Shown: positions 1-7,014 of the stretch, piece after piece
Layout of the letters: each line of letters begins with the position of its first letter
Numbering within the stretch: position 1 is the first letter of the stretch
NCBI GenBank assembly: GCA_018065765.1
Contig: JAGHSR010000155.1
Coordinates: forward strand, 1 to 10,510
Direction of reading: 5' to 3'
From: Candidatus Colicola coprequi
GTDB lineage: Bacteria; Bacteroidota; Bacteroidia; Bacteroidales; Paludibacteraceae
DNA: 10,510 bases
The notes under the pieces: generated by a model
What the model saw: the letters and a program-made list of their open reading frames with translations, nothing else
Database searches by the model: none
What the model was told of the DNA's origin: nothing
Position numbers and translations under genes: made by a program

Positions 1-91
1 CACCGCAAAAGTTGATACCGCTACGCTAAATCAACAGGCGGTCTCTGCCTCCGCTCTCCCCATGCGAACAAGTTCTTTGGGGACCCCGAAG
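1..91. repeat. Dispersed repeat element, left copy
   Basis: The first 80 bases align without gaps to 10431-10510 with about 14 mismatches, and 52-80 is identical in both copies. Inside lies a stem, GTTGAT (11-16) with ATCAAC (30-35), around a 13-nt loop. A second near-perfect inverted repeat, CTTTGGGGACCCCGAAG (75-91), closes the element; its right half is off the window in the other copy. There is no credible coding frame: reading frames through it are low-complexity and run into the repeats next door. I infer a non-autonomous dispersed repeat. The full-length boundaries are unknown because both copies touch a window edge. Confidence 0.75.
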
Positions 92-103
92 ATGGGGGAG
101 GGA

Positions 104-155
104 GAATGCAAAATGCAGAATGCAAAATGCAGAATGCAAAATGCAAAATGCAAAA
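104..155. repeat. Heptanucleotide tandem array 1
   Basis: Seven exact heptamers, alternating GAATGCA and AAATGCA, then AAA. The array directly abuts the 37-bp hairpin element at 156. The heptamer family contains no stop codon in most frames of either strand, so spurious frames such as FCILHFAFC run through it. These are not real proteins. Confidence 0.9.
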
Positions 156-192
156 GACCCTAACCCCAACCCTTTCCCTCATAGGGCAAGGG
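156..192. repeat. 37-bp hairpin (REP-like) element, copy 1
   Basis: This is 36/37 identical to 9618-9654. It starts GACCCTAACCCC and ends in a hairpin: CCCTT T CCCT, loop CAT, AGGG C AAGGG. That gives two stem blocks of 5 and 4 bp separated by one mismatch. The palindromic, intergenic, repeated character resembles REP-type elements; the transposase that would mobilise it is not in the window. Confidence 0.75.
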
Positions 193-312
193 AGAGAACG
201 CTTCAGCGCAGCAGCGCAGACACTAAAAATCCTAAGATGGGGGTTGCGTAGTATGCGGCATTGGGAGCCGCGTAAAGTACCGATGTAATCGCCCCAAAGA
301 GGGCGAAACGCT
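193..312. other. Non-coding spacer within the left repeat island
   Basis: No gene, RNA gene or promoter was recognised here. Short reading frames in this stretch lack any family resemblance and use the repeats for part of their length. AAGATGGGGG at 234-243 echoes 90-99, so parts may be decayed copies of the left-hand element. Confidence 0.5.
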
Positions 313-408
313 GAATGCAAAATGCAGAATGCAAAATGCAGAATGGAGAAATGAGAATGGAGAATGGTTAGATGAATGGAGAATGCGAAATGCTGAATGC
401 AAAATGCA
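313..408. repeat. Heptanucleotide tandem array 2, downstream of the S66 peptidase
   Basis: Thirteen heptamers of the GAATGCA/AAATGCA/GAATGGA family, interrupted once by TAGAT (369-373). The middle units are degenerate (GAAATGA, GAATGGT), and both ends are close to consensus. The last unit ends exactly 3 nt from the stop codon (412-414, minus strand) of the LD-carboxypeptidase gene. It has the same orientation as arrays 1 and 3. Confidence 0.88.
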
Positions 409-411
409 GAT

Positions 412-1335
412 TTAGTAGTAGAGATGTACATCCGTGGGGGTAATGTCCAGATATACGGTTTCACCCAAAAGCAGAGGATAGTTCTGCTTGCCGTGTCCGA
501 TGGGACAATTGAACGCTACAGGAATATGATAGCCCTTGCATTCGAGAAGGCGTGCCGCAATGTCCTGTCCATCTACGAAAGAGCCTCCATGCGAAGAACC
601 GGAAAGGTCCTCCGGGCACATAATAAAATCCGTAAGTTCACCAAATATGATTCCATTGACCCGCTTGAGTAGTCCGATGTGATCTGCCATAGTCAGAAAA
701 CGGTGCAAATCGTTTGCAGTCATGCCGATATCTTCTGCCAATAGTATAAAACGCTCGTTGGGATCGAACAGCGATGGGTCAAAATGGGAGAAGAAAGCCC
801 CCGTTAACACAGACATATTCCCTCCAATCAGCGTTCCCTGCACCTTGCCGCAGATATTTTGAGGATGCGGAGCGAAATGGTAGTCGGGTTTATCCCCTGC
901 CAATAGTCGTTGTGTAGCCTCTACGCAAGGTTGTTCCAGATCATCCCAAATAGCTGACATAGATGAATGGATAGAAGGTATACCGGCAACATGCCAAGCT
1001 GCATGACAAGCCGTGATGTCGCTATAACCAATGAGCCATTTGGGGTATTGGCGCAGCGTATCTATGGACAGCAAGTCCATTACGTCCGCAGAAGCAAATC
1101 CTCCACGTACACAGAACAAAGCTTTAACACTTGTGTCGTGCAAGCCGCCTATGAGGTCATCGTAGCGATCCTGAATGGTACGCGGGTTTTTGAGGACGTT
1201 AGGGGATTGTTTGACCACATATCCCCAAGTCTGCAGTCCTGCCGCCGTGATTGCGACTTGTTCAGCCGTAGGCAGAGCAGATGGGGAGATAAGCATGATG
1301 GTATCACCCGTATGCAGAGGAGGGAGATGGTGAAT
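412..1335 (-). CDS. LD-carboxypeptidase, S66 family (start codon uncertain)
   Basis: S66 peptidases cleave the L-Lys/DAP-D-Ala bond of murein tetrapeptides during cytosolic peptidoglycan recycling; some relatives inactivate peptide-nucleotide antibiotics (MccF). Family similarity starts at LPPLHTGDTIMLISPSA. It includes the RGGF segment, the nucleophile motif IGYSDITA (Ser codon 1021-1023), the likely catalytic Glu in LLAEDIG, and the likely catalytic His in CPIGHGKQNYP. About 307 residues from the coordinate given is normal length, and the C-terminus is intact. The start is the problem. The frame is open upstream only through heptamer array 3, with no ATG/GTG/TTG just before the conserved N-terminus. 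Candidates are ATT at 1335 (used here), TTG at 1437 inside the array, ATG at 1488 overlapping pepD, or ATG at 1296, which would cut into the conserved fold. It is the third gene of a probable operon after pepD. It could be poorly expressed. Family is sure; substrate is inferred. Confidence 0.85.
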   Translation of the reverse strand: MHHLPPLHTGDTIMLISPSALPTAEQVAITAAGLQTWGYVVKQSPNVLKNPRTIQDRYDDLIGGLHDTSVKALFCVRGGFASADVMDLLSIDTLRQYPKWLIGYSDITACHAAWHVAGIPSIHSSMSAIWDDLEQPCVEATQRLLAGDKPDYHFAPHPQNICGKVQGTLIGGNMSVLTGAFFSHFDPSLFDPNERFILLAEDIGMTANDLHRFLTMADHIGLLKRVNGIIFGELTDFIMCPEDLSGSSHGGSFVDGQDIAARLLECKGYHIPVAFNCPIGHGKQNYPLLLGETVYLDITPTDVHLYY

Positions 1336-1450
1336 GGAGAATGCAGAATGCGGAATGCAAAATGCAGAACGCGGAATGCAAAATGCAGAATGCGGAATGC
1401 AAAATGCAGGATGCAGGATGCAGAATGCAAAATACAAAATGCAAAATGCA
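1332..1450. repeat. Heptanucleotide tandem array 3, between pepD and the S66 peptidase
   Basis: Exactly 17 uninterrupted heptamers fill 119 bp. Units 3-11 form three 21-bp higher-order copies (1346-1366, 1367-1387, 1388-1408) that differ by one base in the middle copy. The array fills the whole pepD/S66 intergenic space. It ends 3 nt from the pepD stop codon (1454-1456) and reaches into the expected start region of the S66 gene. Confidence 0.93.
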
Positions 1451-1453
1451 CGG

Positions 1454-2896
1454 TTAGAGTGTTTCGATAATGCGTGTGAGCCAAGCATAGCAGCGAGCGG
1501 TAGAAGATATACTGAGACGTTCTTGCGGTGAATGTACACCGTACATTTGCGGTCCGATGGAAACCATATCGAGGTAAGGATATTTAGTAAGGAACAGTCC
1601 ACACTCCAAACCGGCATGTATAGCGAGCACCTTGGGTTCTTGTCCGAACAAGTCCTTATACGCCTGTTGTGCCACCTCTAACAAAGGAGAATTGACATTG
1701 GGTTTCCATCCCGGATAGCCGTCTCCATGTGTCACTTCATCGCATGCCAAAGCCAATGCACGTTCAACACATAGTTTGAGATAATGTTTCTCTGCTTCCA
1801 CGCTGGAACGTTGAGAAGTATTGACTTCGATATACCCTTCTTTCATTTTGATGGAAGCCAGATTGGTACTTGTTTGCACCAGTCCCGGCATATCTTTGGA
1901 CATAGCCATCATGCCGTGCGGGCAGAGATGCAGGGCAGCGATGAGGTTGAAGGCTTGTTGTTCGGGGATCAGTGTTTTAGGCATGTCGGTTGTTTGTAGG
2001 GACAGATGCATCGTCTGTTCCACTTGTCGGAATTGATTTTCCATTTCAGCCACATAGACATTGAAATCCACGCGGATATCCTCTTTGTACTCCATAGGAA
2101 CCAAGACGACAGCCTCAGCCTCACGTGCAATGGCATTGCGTAGATTGCCTCCGGAGATAGAGGCTATGCGCAGTGGCATGCGCAACATCTCGTTATAGAG
2201 GAAATTGACCAGAAGAAGATTGGCGCAAGCTCTGCCCTTGTTGATATCATCGCCGGAGTGTCCTCCCATGAGTCCTGATACCTGAACGAGCAGTGGCAGA
2301 TACCCTTGCAAGTCACAAGGTTGCGGTGTATAGTGCATTTTAGCCAATGTGTCAATGCCTCCGGCGCAACCGATGAACAGTTGTCCATCGTCCTCGCTGT
2401 CGAGGTTAATGAGTCGTTTGCCGGTCATGAAGCCGTCGGTCAAGCGGAACGCTCCTGTGAGTCCGGTCTCTTCGTCCACCGTGAAGAGCGCTTCGAGTTG
2501 CGGGTGCTGCAAGGTGGGAGAAATCAGCGCAGCCAAAGCCATAGCCATGCCTATTCCGTCGTCGCCGCCGAGTGTGGTGCCACGTGCTTTCAAGAAATCA
2601 CCATCCACATAGGTGTGGATAGGTTCGGTGAGGAAGTCGTGTTGTACATCGTTGTTTTTCTCGCAGACCATATCCATGTGAGCCTGCAGAATGACACCGG
2701 GTTGATTCTCCCGTCCCGCAGTAGCGGGTACGCGCATCAGCACGTTCATGGCTTCGTCACGTTGGCAATAGATATGATGTTTAGCCGCAAAATTGACTAA
2801 CCATTGACTAATTTGTTCCTCGTGTTTGCTTGGACGAGGGATTTGGGTGATTTCAGAGAAGATAGAAAATACTTCTTGAGGAGAGAGGGTGTTCAT
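1454..2896 (-). CDS. pepD: Aminoacyl-histidine dipeptidase (M20 family, PepD)
   Basis: This is a cytosolic two-zinc dipeptidase that hydrolyses Xaa-His and other dipeptides. At 480 residues it has normal full length for PepD. Visible motifs: QAHMD (His73, Asp75), GGDDGIG (bridging Asp112), DEETGLTGA (general base Glu142 and zinc ligand Glu143), NLDSED (Asp166), and the C-terminal zinc ligand in MYGVHSPQE (His455). The insert between the catalytic halves corresponds to the lid/dimerisation domain. The start ATG lies 24 bp downstream of the C69 gene's stop. No promoter fits in that gap, so co-transcription is likely: periplasmic C69 cleavage, then cytosolic dipeptide hydrolysis. No clear Shine-Dalgarno sequence is seen, which is usual in this phylum. 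The stop codon is followed after 3 nt by heptamer array 3. Confidence 0.95.
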   Translation of the reverse strand: MNTLSPQEVFSIFSEITQIPRPSKHEEQISQWLVNFAAKHHIYCQRDEAMNVLMRVPATAGRENQPGVILQAHMDMVCEKNNDVQHDFLTEPIHTYVDGDFLKARGTTLGGDDGIGMAMALAALISPTLQHPQLEALFTVDEETGLTGAFRLTDGFMTGKRLINLDSEDDGQLFIGCAGGIDTLAKMHYTPQPCDLQGYLPLLVQVSGLMGGHSGDDINKGRACANLLLVNFLYNEMLRMPLRIASISGGNLRNAIAREAEAVVLVPMEYKEDIRVDFNVYVAEMENQFRQVEQTMHLSLQTTDMPKTLIPEQQAFNLIAALHLCPHGMMAMSKDMPGLVQTSTNLASIKMKEGYIEVNTSQRSSVEAEKHYLKLCVERALALACDEVTHGDGYPGWKPNVNSPLLEVAQQAYKDLFGQEPKVLAIHAGLECGLFLTKYPYLDMVSIGPQMYGVHSPQERLSISSTARCYAWLTRIIETL

Positions 2897-2920
2897 GATT
2901 TATGATTTATTAGTTGGGAT

Positions 2921-4597
2921 TTATTCATGTGCGACTTCGTCAATGATGGTTTGTTGGAAGGAAGCAGGATAGGAGACACGATTAGGTCCAACCGGGTTGC
3001 CGTATGGGTTACGAACAAACTGGCCATTATCCTCCTTGCGTTCAACACCGTCCAAGTACTTGGTGAACAGGTAGATACCCAACTCACGCCAAGCGTCGCA
3101 AGATTGGTTGGCAGCATTGATGGAATAATTGGTTAGGAAAGATTGTGCTTCCTGCGTAGTCATAGTTGCCACCTTTTGGTCAACCACCTCCACCTGTGCA
3201 TTGAAACGGTCTTCCCAAGTCTGTCGCACGCGGTCTAAGTCGGGTTTCATGCGTGAGTATTTAGTATAAACCCAGTTGGCAACGATATTATAGAGCCACC
3301 AAGCGGACGTAGGCGAATAGGTGTACAGGTCGCCATTGCCCAATCGGTAGCATTCGGGGATGTCGGTAATAGCGCTGTACATAGGCACATAGAGACTGGT
3401 GGCAGCATCGTCCATGGCGAACCAAAATATACCCCCCGCCTTAGCCGATTCGTAGCCACGCATTTGTGCCACGAACGAGTTGGCTGTCTGTTGGGTAGCG
3501 ATGGGGCGTTCGTACCAATATGGGACGCTATCGTACTGGAATGTCAGTCCTCCGTAACGCAGTTTGCTGTTCCAAGGTCCGGCATCGGTACCTGTAGTGA
3601 TGTCGAGAGGCGTTCCTTCGTACTGGTCGCGCATACAGTCCTTGAGTTCTTGTGCGCTCACCTTGTGATTAGGGCGGAAGTATAGGGGCATCGGTTCACC
3701 GGCATCCTTGCCTCCGGTAGCCAAGAAAGTCTTGCCTGTTGCGTAATCAAAATAGCGATCCATATCGTCATTGAAGCGTCGGAAGAAGCTCCACACGCGG
3801 GCTTCGCAGACATAGAGTCCTGAGAAATCAAACGGATTGTAGGCAGCAGCGAAGTTGAACTCTGCATCCGAACCGGAGAAATACCCTTTCTCGCGTGCGA
3901 GGGAGATGACCTCTTTTTCCCAGAGAACCGTACCGTCGTTATTGCTGCCGTAGGGTTGATTCTTTTTGATTTTGGCTTTATACCCGGGTATGGATGTTGT
4001 GCGAGCTTGATTCGCGTGGGCTGATATGCAATCGTCCGGTATGCGTTGAGCCACCCAAACGGCACCTTTCTTGCCGGGTCCTTTGCCTATCATATCCATC
4101 AGCCACACTTCGTTAGGGTCACCGATGGAGAACGATTCACCCTCGCTGGCATAGCCGTATTCAGCCACCAATTGAACCATGCAGTCGATAGCTTCGCGTG
4201 CTGTTCGGCAACGCTCCAATGCTATTTGCATGAGGCTGACGTAGTCAATACCCGTAGTATCCCACAGTTGCTGACGTCCACCCCAAGTGGTTTCGCCAAT
4301 AGTGAGTTGGTGCTCATTCATATACCCCACCACGCGGTAGGTGTGACTGACTTGGGGAATTTGTCCCAAAGGACGGCGGGTATCGCCCTCGATGACTTCC
4401 CGCATAGCCCCTGCGGGGTGGTCTGCTGCGGGGGTGAAATTGAGATAACCGTAGTGGGTGTAGCTGTCAGCGGCATAGGTAATCATAGTACTGCCATCGA
4501 CAGAGGCGTTCTTACCTACTATAAAATTCGTACACGCGCGCGAGGAGGAAACAGTGAACCACGCGCCTAAAAGCAAAAGAGGAAGAAGATGTTTCAT
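2921..4597 (-). CDS. Exported C69-family dipeptidase
   Basis: C69 enzymes are N-terminal nucleophile hydrolases that cleave dipeptides and short peptides; the new N-terminal Cys is the nucleophile after processing. The protein starts with a signal peptide (MKHLLPLLLLGAWFTVSSSRA) directly followed by CTNFIVGKNASVDGS. Cys22 is therefore the expected nucleophile, placed right at the cleavage site. It also has the family's GETTWGG segment (about residues 101-107) and an S-GDPNEVWLMD block (about 158-168). At 558 residues it is in the family's usual range. The SRAC cleavage context is not a convincing lipobox, so a soluble periplasmic enzyme is more likely than a lipoprotein. It is the first gene of the peptidase cluster, transcribed from the promoter at 4639-4670. 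The exact substrate is unknown. Confidence 0.93.
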   Translation of the reverse strand: MKHLLPLLLLGAWFTVSSSRACTNFIVGKNASVDGSTMITYAADSYTHYGYLNFTPAADHPAGAMREVIEGDTRRPLGQIPQVSHTYRVVGYMNEHQLTIGETTWGGRQQLWDTTGIDYVSLMQIALERCRTAREAIDCMVQLVAEYGYASEGESFSIGDPNEVWLMDMIGKGPGKKGAVWVAQRIPDDCISAHANQARTTSIPGYKAKIKKNQPYGSNNDGTVLWEKEVISLAREKGYFSGSDAEFNFAAAYNPFDFSGLYVCEARVWSFFRRFNDDMDRYFDYATGKTFLATGGKDAGEPMPLYFRPNHKVSAQELKDCMRDQYEGTPLDITTGTDAGPWNSKLRYGGLTFQYDSVPYWYERPIATQQTANSFVAQMRGYESAKAGGIFWFAMDDAATSLYVPMYSAITDIPECYRLGNGDLYTYSPTSAWWLYNIVANWVYTKYSRMKPDLDRVRQTWEDRFNAQVEVVDQKVATMTTQEAQSFLTNYSINAANQSCDAWRELGIYLFTKYLDGVERKEDNGQFVRNPYGNPVGPNRVSYPASFQQTIIDEVAHE

Positions 4598-4638
4598 GGA
4601 GTTGTGATTGGTTATTTGTTATTTTTAGATTTTTGCAG

Positions 4639-4670
4639 CAAAGGTACAAAAAGTTTTTGAGATGTACAAA
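4639..4670 (-). promoter_or_regulatory. Bacteroidota sigma-70-type promoter for the C69-pepD-S66 operon
   Basis: Read on the minus strand: -33 TTTG (4670-4667), 20-bp spacer, -7 TACCTTTG (4646-4639). This matches the Bacteroides consensus TTTG-N19-21-TAnnTTTG. Transcription would start near 4633, leaving roughly a 35-nt leader before the ATG at 4597. Confidence 0.8.
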
Positions 4671-4686
4671 AAAAGTACTACCTTTG
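4656..4686 (+). promoter_or_regulatory. Bacteroidota sigma-70-type promoter for the MATE gene
   Basis: -33 TTTG (4656-4659), 19-bp spacer, -7 TACCTTTG (4679-4686). It is interleaved with the oppositely directed promoter of the C69 gene, so the two cannot easily be occupied together. Initiation a few bases downstream would fall at about 4691-4694, almost at the ATG (4697). Confidence 0.8.
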
Positions 4687-4696
4687 CAGCAAATTT

Positions 4697-6064
4697 ATGC
4701 GATTTAGTGACTACATACCCTATTACAAACGCAATCTGAAGATTGCGTTTCCTGTTATGCTGACGCAATTGGGAGCGTCGTTGGTGGGGCTGTTTGACAG
4801 CATGATGGTGGGTCACTACGCTACTGCCGATTTGGCAGCAGTGAGTTTTTCCAACGCTATTTTTTTCACCGTGATGGTGTTTGCGATGGGTGCGTTGATG
4901 GGTATCACCCCCTTGGTAGGTTACGAGGTGGGGCATAAGCAGATTAGCGAAGACCTTGGCGAAGACAAGCGTATATCCTCGTTGCTGCTCAATGGGATAT
5001 GGTTCACCATCGTGCTCAGCGTTGTCATGGTAGTCGTTTTGGGTGCGTGCATACCTTTGCTGGATTGTTTTGGGCAGGAAGAGAGTGTCGTGGAAGCAGC
5101 CAGACCGTATTACTTGTGCATCGTGCTTTCGATTGTGCCATTCCTGTTTTTCTGTTTGCAGAAGCAGTTTTTGGAAGGGATGGGCAACACATGGGTAGCC
5201 ATGGTGATTTCCATCTTTATGAATGGGCTGAATATACTACTCAACTGGGTATTCATATTCGGTCACTGGGGTGCTCCCGCCATGGGGGCTACCGGTGCGG
5301 GGATAGCTACGCTTATCTCGCGAACTATCATGCCCTTGCTATTCCTTGGTGCAATAGTGATTAAGCGCGAATGGCGGCTATATTTTCGTCTATTTAAGGA
5401 GCAAACTCATCTTTTCTCGTTGCGTCAACTGAAACGATTGTGGGAAACAGGCGCACCCATTGGCAGCCAGACCGTACTGGAAACGGTGCTGTTCACTTTG
5501 TCTTTTATCATCGTAGGATGGTTGGGTAAAGAAGCGTTAGCCGCACAGCAAATCGCCAATCAGATAGCCGACTTGACATTCATGTTAGCCCTCGGCATAG
5601 GTAGTGCCACCACTATTCGCGTCAGCCATCAGTTGGGTCGCGGAGACATAGAGGCTGTGCGCATGGCGAGCAATGCCAGTATCCATTTGGTACTGCTCAT
5701 GAACACCATCGGTGCCGTGTTGATGATTAGTTTGCGTCACCTCATTCCGTACCTCTTCACCGAGGATACCGCCGTCATTGAGATTGCTTCTACGCTGATA
5801 CTGATAGCCGGATTGTTCCAGTATGCCGACGGTATGCAGGCCGTGGGAGCAGCCATGTTACGAGGTATAACGGATGTCAAGATACCGATGGTTTATGCGT
5901 TCATCGCATACATAGTCATCGCCCTGCCCATCGGTCTATTCTGCATGTTTGTGCTTAATTGGGGGGCGCCGGGCATTTGGATAGGCTTCATAGTCGGTCT
6001 ATCCGTGGCAGCGGTGCTGTTTCATGCACGTTTCCGCAAGTTGCTCAAGAGAATGAAGAACTGA
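4697..6064 (+). CDS. MATE-family efflux transporter
   Basis: An inner-membrane cation-coupled multidrug antiporter of the MATE (NorM/DinF) family. At 455 residues, with about 12 hydrophobic segments in two related halves, it is the usual length. The N-terminal LKIAFPVMLTQLGASLVG and FDSMMVGHY segments are the typical TM1 entry of MATE proteins. The second half repeats the pattern at ETGAPIGSQTVLETVLFTLS and IVGWLGKEALAAQQIANQIA. The ATG at 4697 begins just before the conserved N-terminus, and no earlier start is available downstream of the promoter. The mRNA is therefore predicted to be almost leaderless. The gene is convergent with the outer-membrane gene, with 20 bp between stop codons. The drug substrate cannot be read from sequence. 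Confidence 0.95.
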   Translation: MRFSDYIPYYKRNLKIAFPVMLTQLGASLVGLFDSMMVGHYATADLAAVSFSNAIFFTVMVFAMGALMGITPLVGYEVGHKQISEDLGEDKRISSLLLNGIWFTIVLSVVMVVVLGACIPLLDCFGQEESVVEAARPYYLCIVLSIVPFLFFCLQKQFLEGMGNTWVAMVISIFMNGLNILLNWVFIFGHWGAPAMGATGAGIATLISRTIMPLLFLGAIVIKREWRLYFRLFKEQTHLFSLRQLKRLWETGAPIGSQTVLETVLFTLSFIIVGWLGKEALAAQQIANQIADLTFMLALGIGSATTIRVSHQLGRGDIEAVRMASNASIHLVLLMNTIGAVLMISLRHLIPYLFTEDTAVIEIASTLILIAGLFQYADGMQAVGAAMLRGITDVKIPMVYAFIAYIVIALPIGLFCMFVLNWGAPGIWIGFIVGLSVAAVLFHARFRKLLKRMKN

Positions 6065-6078
6065 GCATGGAGAATGGG
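6065..6078. repeat. Two-unit heptamer remnant after the MATE stop codon
   Basis: GCATGGA GAATGGG directly follows the TGA of the MATE gene. It resembles the GAATGGA GAATG edge units of arrays 2 and 3. It may be a seed or a decayed array. At this length chance is possible. Confidence 0.4.
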
Positions 6079-6084
6079 AAGAGG

Positions 6085-6909
6085 CTACAACTTGTAGCAA
6101 AAACTGACGTACCAACCCCACTCCCACATGTGTTGATTGGGCGTGACCCGCTGATGAACGAGGTTGTTTAGACCAAAGTCATACCCCGCTTGCAGGCGGT
6201 ACTTATCCCACTCAAAACCTCCACCGACTCCCAGTTGGATATTGGTTCGCCACAACTGCTTGGACTGATAGCGGTCATAGGGTTCGGTTTGCACGGGCGA
6301 CGGAATGATGGTTGTGCCGTCGAGCAGAGAGACTGCTGTGCCATGCATCCATTGGACGGTAGAGTCGGTTACACCACAACGAAGATTGTCCTGAGCAGCC
6401 AGACCTATCTGCAGTTGCGGTCCGGCGTAGAAGAACATATTGAGTTTTTTCCACAGATGTATATTGCCATACACGCGCATAGGGATAGTCAACTGATGTT
6501 GCATGATGCGGTGGTCCATATACGCCTGATGGGCATAGATATCCTCATAGCCCATAGCCGCCCATTTTTGCTGATAAGTGCCGTAGGTTAGTGTGTAGAG
6601 CAGTCCCACTTGCGCACTAAACTGACTTGGCAACAGAAAATCCACCGTTGCGCCCACGCGTGCTCCGTGGAAGAAAGTACCCGGGAAGTTGGTCTCGCGC
6701 GAACGTTGTTGGTTCTGCACGTAACCTGCTTCGACACGGTACTCCATGCCGAAATGATACTCCTGTTTTTTGTTCGCATCGCGTGTTGGATCAAAGAAAT
6801 CCGGTTCGGCGGTTTGCAAATCGGGAGTTTTGATTTTATCGTTGTCTTGCGCTACACCTACCAGGGGTAATAGAGCAAAGAGCAGTATGCCAATGAGTAG
6901 TTTTTTCAT
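6085..6909 (-). CDS. Outer-membrane beta-barrel protein (porin-family-like), unknown function
   Basis: This is a 274-residue exported protein. It starts with a clear signal peptide (MKKLLIGILLFALLPLVGVAQ, cleavage near residue 20-22). A charged linker follows (about 23-50), then alternating aromatic/polar beta strands such as YHFGMEYRVEAGY, ARVGATVDFLLP, FSAQVGLLYTLTYG, LNMFFYAGPQLQIGL, and IQLGVGGGFEWDKYRLQAGY. It ends in aromatic WGWYVSFCYKL, typical of an outer-membrane barrel C-terminus recognised by BAM. The overall pattern matches the small 8-10-strand OmpA-like/PorT-type barrels common in Bacteroidota. It has its own promoter at 6957-6987 with about a 40-nt leader. Its role is unknown; neither neighbour suggests one. 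Confidence 0.85.
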   Translation of the reverse strand: MKKLLIGILLFALLPLVGVAQDNDKIKTPDLQTAEPDFFDPTRDANKKQEYHFGMEYRVEAGYVQNQQRSRETNFPGTFFHGARVGATVDFLLPSQFSAQVGLLYTLTYGTYQQKWAAMGYEDIYAHQAYMDHRIMQHQLTIPMRVYGNIHLWKKLNMFFYAGPQLQIGLAAQDNLRCGVTDSTVQWMHGTAVSLLDGTTIIPSPVQTEPYDRYQSKQLWRTNIQLGVGGGFEWDKYRLQAGYDFGLNNLVHQRVTPNQHMWEWGWYVSFCYKL

Positions 6910-6956
6910 TATTTACAATAGAGTCAGTTAACCGTTGTCAGATTGCGAATTGGGCA

Positions 6957-6987
6957 CAAAAGTACTAAATTTTCTCGGAATAACAAA
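6957..6987 (-). promoter_or_regulatory. Bacteroidota promoter for the outer-membrane barrel gene
   Basis: Minus strand: TTTG (6987-6984), 19-bp spacer, TACTTTTG (6964-6957). The expected start is near 6950, about 40 nt upstream of the ATG at 6909. Confidence 0.8.
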
Positions 6988-7014
6988 AAAAATCGCACTT
7001 TTTCGTAAAAAAAT

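Noticed and set aside
104..408. Possible CRISPR array
   Set aside because: The unit is 7 bp, tandem, without unique spacers, and no cas gene is near.
21..464. Long open frames through the arrays translating to FCILHFAF/NAKCKMQ-type peptides
   Set aside because: They are by-products of a stop-free 7-bp repeat, appear in several frames on both strands, and have no start signals or family resemblance.
967..1470. Plus-strand frame of 167 residues opposite the S66 gene
   Set aside because: Antisense shadow ending in array translation; the minus-strand frame has clear family motifs.
2306..2800. Plus-strand frame of 164 residues opposite pepD
   Set aside because: Antisense shadow of an intact M20 peptidase with all metal ligands; no promoter or family resemblance.
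6084..6098. GCTACAACTTGTAGC hairpin as a bidirectional terminator between the convergent MATE and barrel genes
   Set aside because: The stem is only 5-6 bp, overlaps the barrel gene's stop codon, and no T-run follows it on the plus strand or on the minus strand.
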